The translations under genes were made by a program, and so were the position numbers. A stretch of 11,780 nt of DNA from CAXSEF01 sp050955025. Its GTDB lineage: Bacteria; Pseudomonadota; Alphaproteobacteria; Acetobacterales; Acetobacteraceae. The stretch is from contig JBPBQX010000226.1 of the NCBI GenBank assembly GCA_050955025.1, forward strand, positions 1-11,780. Direction: 5' to 3'. Shown here in pieces: positions 6,748 through 11,780 of this stretch. The first letter of the stretch is position 1, and each line of letters opens with the position of its first letter. Under the pieces are notes generated by a model. The model worked only from the letters and a program-made list of their open reading frames with translations, made no database searches and was not told the DNA's origin.

Positions 6748-8210
6748 TGCCCCCCCGCCGGCAGCCACACGCTGAACCGCGCCCCCTGCCCTTCCTCGCT
6801 CTCGATCAGCAGCCGCCCCCGGTGCCGGTTGACGATGTGCTTGACGATCGCGAGCCCGAGCCCCGTCCCCGCCGCCGCCCGCGACCGCCCGCCGCCCGCG
6901 CGGTAGAACCGCTCCGTCAGCCGCGGCAGGTCCTCGCGCGAGATCCCCGGCCCGTCGTCGGCGACGCACAGCACGACCCCCGGCCGCGCCGGCCAGCGCC
7001 CCCCCGGCTCGGCGCGGTGCAGCGACACCGTGATCGTGCCCCCCGCGCGCCCGTACTTCACCGCGTTCTCCAGCAGGTTCTGCACCACCTGGCTGAGCTG
7101 GTCCGCATCCCCCGGCACCGGCGGCAGTCCCTGCGTCACGGACGGCTCCAGCCGCGCCGGCCGCGCCGCCAGCCGGGGCTCGAACGCCGCGAACTGGCGC
7201 ACCACGACGCCCCACAGCGCCACGCTCCCTTCGGGCGGCAGGTGCTCCACCAGCTCGATGCGCGACAGGCTGAGCAGGTCGTCGATCAGCCGGTTCATCC
7301 GCCCTGCCTGCTCGGCCATGATCCCCAGGAAGCGCTGCCGCGCCGGCCGGTCGTCCGCCGCCGGCCCGATCAGCGTGTCGATGAACCCGATCAGGCTGGC
7401 GAGCGGCGTGCGCAGCTCGTGGCTGGCGTTGGCCACGAAGTCCGCGCGCATCCGCTCCACCGCCCGCTCGCGCGAACGGTCCGACAGCACCACGATCGCC
7501 TCGCCCCCGCCCACCAGCGGCGGGTCGAGCACGATCACCGTCGCCAGGACCTCGCGCGCCACCGGCACCGGTACCGACAGCTCCGCCGTCGCCGTGCCCG
7601 CGCGCCCGCCCCCCGCCCCGCCCTGCACGCCCCCGCCCGGCGCCCCGCCCTGCGCCGTGCCCCCGCCGTCCTGCCCCGCGCCTGTCCCGCCGCGCGGCCC
7701 CAGCGCCCGGTCCACCGCCTGGCGCAGCACGGGATGGCGCATCACCGCGGCCAGGTCGCCGCCGTAGGCGACGCGCGCCGCGACGTTGGCGCGCTGGATC
7801 GAGTGGTCCCGCCCCAGCACCACCAGCGGGTCCGGCAGCCGCTCCACCATCGCCGCCTCGCCGCGCAGCATCCGCTCCACCAGCCGTGCCCGCTCGGCGC
7901 CGGCACGCGCCAGCAGCGCCGCCTCGCGCAGCACCGCCTCGTTCACCGCGAGCCTGGGCGCGGCCGAGACCTCCTCGCCCCGCGCCGCGAGCCTGAGCGT
8001 GTGCGACAGCGTCGCCAGGTCCGACGCCCACAGCATCGCCAGCCCGAGCGCCGACAGCACCACCACCGCCGCCCCCGCCAGCCCCGGCCCCGCCGCCAGC
8101 GCGCCCGACAGCATCAGCGCCGCGAGCACCGCCACCGGCGCCGCCGAGATCGCCACGGTGGCCGACGCGAGCATCCCCGCCGGCGGGCGGGCCTCCGGCG
8201 GCGCCGCCAC
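6678..8210 (-). CDS. phoR: PhoR-type membrane sensor histidine kinase
   Basis: A 510-residue sensor kinase with two membrane helices (about 16-40 and 44-62), a PAS domain beginning about residue 115 (MVERLPDPLVVLGRDHSIQRAN), a HisKA domain with phospho-acceptor His264 in FVANASHELRTPLASLIGF, and an ATPase domain with N box QNLLENAVKYG (Asn382), G1 DDGPGIS and G2 GTGLGLAIVKH (448-458). The H-box sequence and order match alphaproteobacterial PhoR, which phosphorylates PhoB under phosphate limitation; without phoB or pst genes beside it, the specificity is inferred. GTG at 8210 is preferred: GGGAG (8223-8219) lies 8 nt upstream and the gap from the upstream stop is 17 bp. An ATG at 8174 would give 498 residues but has no well-placed site. 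Two oddities: a Gly/Ala-rich insert at residues 171-205 within the PAS region, and a C-terminal tail (about 489-510) and stop encoded by repeat copy D. Confidence 0.88.
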   Translation of the reverse strand: MAAPPEARPPAGMLASATVAISAAPVAVLAALMLSGALAAGPGLAGAAVVVLSALGLAMLWASDLATLSHTLRLAARGEEVSAAPRLAVNEAVLREAALLARAGAERARLVERMLRGEAAMVERLPDPLVVLGRDHSIQRANVAARVAYGGDLAAVMRHPVLRQAVDRALGPRGGTGAGQDGGGTAQGGAPGGGVQGGAGGGRAGTATAELSVPVPVAREVLATVIVLDPPLVGGGEAIVVLSDRSRERAVERMRADFVANASHELRTPLASLIGFIDTLIGPAADDRPARQRFLGIMAEQAGRMNRLIDDLLSLSRIELVEHLPPEGSVALWGVVVRQFAAFEPRLAARPARLEPSVTQGLPPVPGDADQLSQVVQNLLENAVKYGRAGGTITVSLHRAEPGGRWPARPGVVLCVADDGPGISREDLPRLTERFYRAGGGRSRAAAGTGLGLAIVKHIVNRHRGRLLIESEEGQGARFSVWLPAGGQEASMGSAQTRKGSEDPLIPLLK

Positions 8211-8227
8211 CGCCCCCGCTCCCGCCG

Positions 8228-9523
8228 CTACGCCCCGGGCGGCCTGCCCGCGCCCGACACGACGTGCGACCCGCCCCCCGCGTCGATCTGGAACACCGCG
8301 AGGTCGCGCCGCACCACGCCCCCCGGCAGCAGCGTGAACACCCCGTCGGTGCCGGCGAACCCGTCCGCCCGCTGCAGCGCCACCGGCCCGTAGCCCTGCG
8401 CCGCGAGCACGCGCGCCACCGCCGCCGCGTCGTAGGCGATGTCGGCCAGCGCCGGCGGCGGCCCCCCTGGCGCCGCCGCCGCGGGCGGCGTCGCCCCGGC
8501 CGGAGCCCCCGCCACGCCCGCGTCCGGCGCCGGCGCCGCCTGCCCCGACGCGGCATAGGCCGCCACGAACCGCGCCCGCAGCGCCGGGTCCGGCGCCACG
8601 TACCACGCCCCCGCCAGCGCCCCGAGCTGCGGCGCGTCGTGCGCCCACAGCGCCGGCCCGAGCAGCCGCACCGCCGGCGGCGCCAGGTCGTAGAACGCCA
8701 GCACCGAGCCGAGGTCGCGCAGCGTCCCCGCCCCGGTGCCGAGCAGCAGCGCGTCCACCGGCGGCGGTGCCGCGGGCGCGGCCACCGCCGCCGCGGCGTC
8801 GCGCCGCGCGTCCGCGTCGCCGCTCTCGCGCGCCGCCTTGAGCTGCGCCTGCGCCGCCCCCCGGCGCGCCGCATAGCCGCTGACCTGCTTCAGCGCCGCG
8901 TTGGTCGCCGCGAACCCCGACGCGCGCCGCACCGTCGCAGGCGTCCCGCCATCCGCCGTGTCGCGCACCAGCGCATCGCCCAGCGCCTGCCCGAACGCCC
9001 CCTCCGGCAGCACCGCCGCGAACCGCGACCGCCCGTCCCCGCGCGCCGCCGCCACCAGCCGCCCGACCTGCTGGTCCGCCGTGATGCCCAGCACCCACAC
9101 CCCCGGCCGCGCCTGCGCGCCGTCCGAGGTGAACGCCAGCACCGCGACCCCCGCCGCCGCCGCCACCGGCGCCACCGCCGCCGTCTCGCTGTTGGTCAGC
9201 GGCCCGAGGATCAGCGAGTCCCCCGCCGCCAGCGACACCCGCGCCGCCTCCGCCGCCCCCTCGGGCGTGCCCTGCGTGTCGCGCGCGTCCAGCCCCGGCG
9301 ACCCCGGCGCCGCCAGCGCCAGACGCGCCGCCCGCAGCATCGCCTGCCCCAGCGCCGCATTGCTCCCGCTCAGCGGCAGCAGGATCGCCACCCGCTGCCC
9401 CGCCGGCGCCGGCGCCGCCCCCGTGGAGAGCATGGCCGGCCCGCCCGAAGGCGCGTATGGCTGCCCGGCGGTGCAGCCGGCTGCGAGCAGCACGGCAAGG
9501 AGGCCCGATGCACGAGGACGCAT
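8228..9523 (-). CDS. Penicillin-binding protein activator, LpoA/LppC-like lipoprotein
   Basis: Encodes 431 residues. The N-terminus MRPRASGLLAVLLAAGC is a lipoprotein signal with lipobox LAAGC and lipidated Cys17. A Pro/Ala linker leads at residue 45 into VAILLPLSGSNAALGQAMLRAARLAL, the start of a periplasmic-binding-protein fold as in the C-terminal domain of LpoA and in branched-chain amino-acid receptors. RDTQGTPEGAAEAARVSL and LILGPLTNSETAAVAPVAA follow the same fold. The N-terminal TPR domain of E. coli LpoA is absent, as is usual in alphaproteobacterial relatives. LpoA activates PBP1A from the outer membrane; whether this short form does so is inferred. There is an Ala/Pro/Gly-rich insert around 'APDAGVAGAPAGATPP'. 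The ATG at 9523 has GGAAGGG (9538-9532) at good distance. Divergent from rsmI, with a 16-bp overlap of the start regions; the sensor kinase gene follows 17 bp after its stop, suggesting co-transcription. Confidence 0.85.
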   Translation of the reverse strand: MRPRASGLLAVLLAAGCTAGQPYAPSGGPAMLSTGAAPAPAGQRVAILLPLSGSNAALGQAMLRAARLALAAPGSPGLDARDTQGTPEGAAEAARVSLAAGDSLILGPLTNSETAAVAPVAAAAGVAVLAFTSDGAQARPGVWVLGITADQQVGRLVAAARGDGRSRFAAVLPEGAFGQALGDALVRDTADGGTPATVRRASGFAATNAALKQVSGYAARRGAAQAQLKAARESGDADARRDAAAAVAAPAAPPPVDALLLGTGAGTLRDLGSVLAFYDLAPPAVRLLGPALWAHDAPQLGALAGAWYVAPDPALRARFVAAYAASGQAAPAPDAGVAGAPAGATPPAAAAPGGPPPALADIAYDAAAVARVLAAQGYGPVALQRADGFAGTDGVFTLLPGGVVRRDLAVFQIDAGGGSHVVSGAGRPPGA

Positions 9524-10545
9524 CCACGTATCCCTTCCAAGACGCCGCGGCCGGGGATGGCCGCGACAACGCCACGTCGCCCGCGCCCGACCGGGCGGAT
9601 CACCCCGGCCCCGCCGGCCCCGCCCCGCCCGGCGACCCGGACGACGGCGAACGGGACAACGAACCCGACGCCGCGGACGACGACGCGGCGTCCCCGCCAA
9701 CCGGGCACCCCGCGCTTGTGCTGGTTTCCACCCCCATCGGCAACCTCGGCGACATCTCCGCCCGCGCCGTCGCCGCCCTGGCCGCCGCCGACCTGGTGCT
9801 GTGCGAGGACACCCGCACCACCGCCCGCCTCCTGGAGCACTGCAACCTCGACGTCCGCACCGCCGCCCTGCACGAGCACAACGAGGAGCAGCGCATCCCC
9901 GCCCTCCTCGCCCAGATGCGCCGCGGCCGACGCATCGCCCTCGTCTCGGACGCCGGCACCCCCCTCGTCTCCGACCCCGGCTTCCGCCTGGTCCGCGCCG
10001 CCATTGCCGCCGGCCTCGCGGTGGACGCGGTGCCCGGCGCCAACGCGGCGCTCACCGCGCTCGTCCTCTCCGGCCTGCCCCCGCACCCCTTCCTGTTCGC
10101 GGGCTTCCCGCCCCCCCGCCAGGCCGCGCGCCGCGCCGCGCTGGGCACCCTGCGCGCCGCAGAGCTCGCCGGCCTGCGCGCCACCCTGGTCTGGCACGAG
10201 GCCCCGCACCGCCTCGCCGAGACGCTGGCCGACCTCGCCGACATGCTCGGCGACCGCCCCGCCGCCGTCGCCCGCGAGCTGACCAAGCGCTTCCAGGAGG
10301 TCCGCCGCGACACCCTCCCCGCGCTCGCCGCCCACTACGCCGACAACGCGGCCCGCGGCGAGATCACCCTCCTCGTCGGCCCCGCCCCCGACGAGGCCCC
10401 CGGCGAGGCCGCGCTCGACGACCAGCTCCGCGCGGCGCTCTCCGCCCACAGCGTCAAGGACGCCGCCGCCCTGGTCGCCGCCGCCACCGGCCTGCCGCGC
10501 CGCGTCGTCTACGCCCGTGCCCTGGAGATGTCCGCGGCGGGATAG
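9508..10545 (+). CDS. rsmI: 16S rRNA (cytidine1402-2'-O)-methyltransferase
   Basis: A 345-residue tetrapyrrole-methylase-fold enzyme that, using SAM, 2'-O-methylates C1402 in the ribosomal P site of 16S rRNA. Family blocks are all present: VSTPIGNLGDIS (STPIGN at 74-79), LCEDTRTTARLL, LVSDAGTPLVSDPGFRLV (SDAGTP at 147-152), PGANAALTALVLSGLP, LFAGF, and WHEAPHRL. The catalytic part begins near residue 70, so the protein has an unusually long N-terminal extension rich in Asp, Pro, Gly and Ala and probably disordered. The ATG at 9508 is chosen because AAGGAGG (9497-9503) lies 4 nt before it; the frame is open back to 9457, but that stretch lies over the oppositely oriented lipoprotein gene. Divergence from an lpoA-like gene matches the E. 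coli yraL/yraM pair. The yraN gene, often near rsmI, is not in this window. Confidence 0.96.
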   Translation: MHEDASTYPFQDAAAGDGRDNATSPAPDRADHPGPAGPAPPGDPDDGERDNEPDAADDDAASPPTGHPALVLVSTPIGNLGDISARAVAALAAADLVLCEDTRTTARLLEHCNLDVRTAALHEHNEEQRIPALLAQMRRGRRIALVSDAGTPLVSDPGFRLVRAAIAAGLAVDAVPGANAALTALVLSGLPPHPFLFAGFPPPRQAARRAALGTLRAAELAGLRATLVWHEAPHRLAETLADLADMLGDRPAAVARELTKRFQEVRRDTLPALAAHYADNAARGEITLLVGPAPDEAPGEAALDDQLRAALSAHSVKDAAALVAAATGLPRRVVYARALEMSAAG

Positions 10546-10576
10546 TTATCCACAGAACTCTGGGTAAGTCTGTGGA
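10546..10576. promoter_or_regulatory. DnaA-box-like sequence within an inverted repeat
   Basis: Directly after the rsmI stop, 10546-10554 reads TTATCCACA, identical to the E. coli consensus DnaA box. TCCACAGA (10549-10556) is repeated in inverse orientation as TCTGTGGA (10569-10576) with a 12-nt spacer, making either a facing pair of boxes (the second a weak match, TGTGGACGG) or a hairpin in the rsmI 3' end. It stands out as less GC-rich than its surroundings. A second small hairpin, GTTCC/GGAAC, lies at 10601-10614. Function as a DnaA-binding site or a terminator is inference. Confidence 0.4.
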
Positions 10577-10627
10577 CGGAGTCGTGGGTGTTCCCCCCTG
10601 GTTCCGCCCGGAACGCCGCAAGCCCCT

Positions 10628-10811
10628 GAAAGCAAGCATGGGCCCTGCCCAAACCCGCCAGGGCGAGCCCCCTCGTCTGGCCCTTCCAATGGCCCAAGAG
10701 GGCCATCGGAACCTTTGGCCAGCCTCGCCCTGGACTGGCCTGACTTAAGTGGCGCGTTCCAAGGCCGCAGCCTTTGGCGGAGTTTGAGGCAGCGCCTCAA
10801 CCTTCCTTGCC
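10628..10811 (+). repeat. Intergenic hairpin repeat, copy E (full length, variant core)
   Basis: Shares the left end (GAAAGCAAGCATGGGC, then GCCCAAACCCGC), the CTGACTTAAG-like centre and the right half (CCAAGGC..GCCTTTGG, then TTGAGGC/GCCTCAA, ending CCTTCCTTGCC) with copies C and D. The short AAAGGGTCC hairpin is replaced by a long imperfect stem-loop at 10658-10733. That stem-loop is built from CCAGGGCGAG/CTCGCCCTGG (10 bp), CTGGCC/GGCCAG, TTCC/GGAA and ATGGCCC/GGGCCAT around an AAGA loop. The element lies between rsmI and the yihY-like gene and ends 36 bp before the latter's GAGGAG site. Confidence 0.88.
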
Positions 10812-10858
10812 CCCGCCCCCGTCCTCGCGCACCGTGCCCCCCACTTCGAGGAGCCTCC

Positions 10859-11780
10859 ATGCCCCGCACCAAGGCGAGCGCGCAGCCCGCGCCGGCCAAC
10901 GAGCACGACGAGCCCGCCAGCGCCGCCTCGCTCGGCCCGGAAGGCCGCGCGATCGGCCGCCTGGCCAACGCGCCGGCCTCGATCCCCTGGCGCGGCTGGA
11001 AGCAGGTGCTGCGCCGCACCCTGTCCGAGATGATCTCGGACCGCATGTCGCTGGCCGCGGCGGGCTGCGCGTTCTGGGCCACGCTGGCGCTGTTCCCCGC
11101 GATCAGCACCCTGATCTCGGTCTACGGCCTGGCCTTCGACCCCGCGACCGTGGAGCCGCAGCTGCAGGTCCTGGCCCGCCTGCTGCCGCCCGCCGCCTTC
11201 AGCCTGATCGGCGCGCGCGTGCACCAGCTCGTCTCGCAGCCCCCGGGCACCCTGACCTTCAGCCTGGTGCTGAGCTTCCTGGTGGCGCTGTACAGCGCCA
11301 CGACCGGCACCAAGTCGATCCTCGCCGCCCTGAACCTCGCCTACGAGGAGGTCGAGTCCCGCAGCATCGTGCGCTACCAGCTCACCGCGCTGGGCATGAC
11401 GCTGTGCGCGGTGCTCGCCGCCGTGGTGGGCATCGCCGTGCTGGTGCTGCTGCCGCTGGCGCTGAACTTCCTGGAGCTGCCCGGCAACCAGAAGGTGCTG
11501 GCGCAACTGGCCAGCCTGGGCGTGCTGCTGGTGTTCGTGGTGCTGGCGCTGTCGCTGCTGTACCGCTTCGGCCCGTCGCGCAGCCGCGCCGCGTGGCGCT
11601 GGGTGACGCCCGGCTCGCTGGTGGCGACGCTGATGTGGCTGATGGCCTCGGCGGCGTTCTCGTACTACGTCGGCAACTGGGCCAGCTACGACGCGACCTA
11701 CGGCCCGCTGGGCGCGGTCGCCGGCGTGATGATGTGGTTCTGGGTCACAGTCTATGCTGTGCTGCTCGGTGCGGAGCTGA
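10859..11780 (+). CDS. YihY/BrkB family inner-membrane protein, 3' end beyond the window
   Basis: The frame is open from ATG 10859 to the last base, giving 307 complete codons without a stop. GAGGAG at 10848-10853 lies 5 nt before the ATG. A polar N-terminus of about 45 residues precedes SLAAAGCAFWATLALFPAIS, the diagnostic first membrane helix of YihY proteins. Then come a loop with QLVSQPPGTL, LVALYSATTGTKSILAALNLAYEE, two further hydrophobic stretches, and TYGPLGAVAGVMMWFWVTVYAVLLGAEL, the conserved last helix region, so only the cytoplasmic tail is missing. The family was once misnamed ribonuclease BN; that activity belongs to another protein, and the real role is not established. It stands apart from rsmI by a 313-bp gap containing a DnaA-box-like repeat and repeat copy E. 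Confidence 0.94.
   Translation, partial: MPRTKASAQPAPANEHDEPASAASLGPEGRAIGRLANAPASIPWRGWKQVLRRTLSEMISDRMSLAAAGCAFWATLALFPAISTLISVYGLAFDPATVEPQLQVLARLLPPAAFSLIGARVHQLVSQPPGTLTFSLVLSFLVALYSATTGTKSILAALNLAYEEVESRSIVRYQLTALGMTLCAVLAAVVGIAVLVLLPLALNFLELPGNQKVLAQLASLGVLLVFVVLALSLLYRFGPSRSRAAWRWVTPGSLVATLMWLMASAAFSYYVGNWASYDATYGPLGAVAGVMMWFWVTVYAVLLGAEL

Noticed and set aside
8211..9575. Upstream extension of the sensor kinase frame to a 965-residue protein
   Set aside because: The added part is the other-frame shadow of the lipoprotein gene (Gly/Ala/Arg-rich, no domain); kinase domains and membrane helices begin after about 8210.
10546..10627. Chromosomal origin of replication
   Set aside because: Only one perfect and one weak DnaA-like box, no AT-rich region, and neighbouring genes not typical of an origin.
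2121..10811. CRISPR array
   Set aside because: Repeat copies are kilobases apart, in both orientations and separated by genes; there are no regular spacers and no cas genes.

Overview
The window is very GC-rich DNA (roughly three quarters G+C by eye) carrying nine genes. The gene content, the extreme GC3 and the phoR and rsmI types fit an alphaproteobacterium. Acetobacteraceae or a related Rhodospirillales lineage is my best guess, but that is inference and not a sequence match.

Layout. The left end (1-2087, + strand) holds the tail of a probable SAM-dependent methyltransferase. It overlaps by 4 bp a large membrane protein of the DUF6311 type, and the pair looks like the end of a surface-glycan or lipid-linked sugar locus. 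Next come two separate + strand genes: a fosmidomycin-resistance type MFS exporter (fsr, 2285-3514) and an M32 zinc carboxypeptidase (3676-5187). Three genes then run on the - strand in the order penicillin-binding-protein activator lipoprotein (9523-8228), PhoR-type sensor kinase (8210-6678) and a secreted SGNH-like protein (6571-5321). rsmI (9508-10545, +) lies head to head with the lipoprotein gene, their start regions overlapping by 16 bp. This is the same divergent rsmI/lpoA arrangement as in E. coli. The right end is the start of a YihY/BrkB inner-membrane protein (10859 to the window edge).

The coding content is mostly ordinary housekeeping. The unusual part lies between the genes. Five intergenic spaces (about 2121-2171, 3507-3551, 5191-5320, 6619-6747, 10628-10811) carry copies of one modular, hairpin-rich repeat. 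Full copies (C, D, E) share outer ends and short stem-loops. A and B are right-half copies. Several stems differ between copies by paired substitutions that keep base pairing. Copy D supplies the last ~22 codons and the stop of the sensor kinase, and copy B supplies the stop of fsr. Copy E has its core replaced by a 76-nt imperfect stem-loop. Just after rsmI is a perfect TTATCCACA DnaA-box-like sequence that is part of an inverted repeat.

I found no CRISPR array, tRNA, rRNA, transposase, phage gene or recognisable defence system. I do not see a new multi-gene system here. The repeat family and its effect on gene ends is the observation most worth following up.
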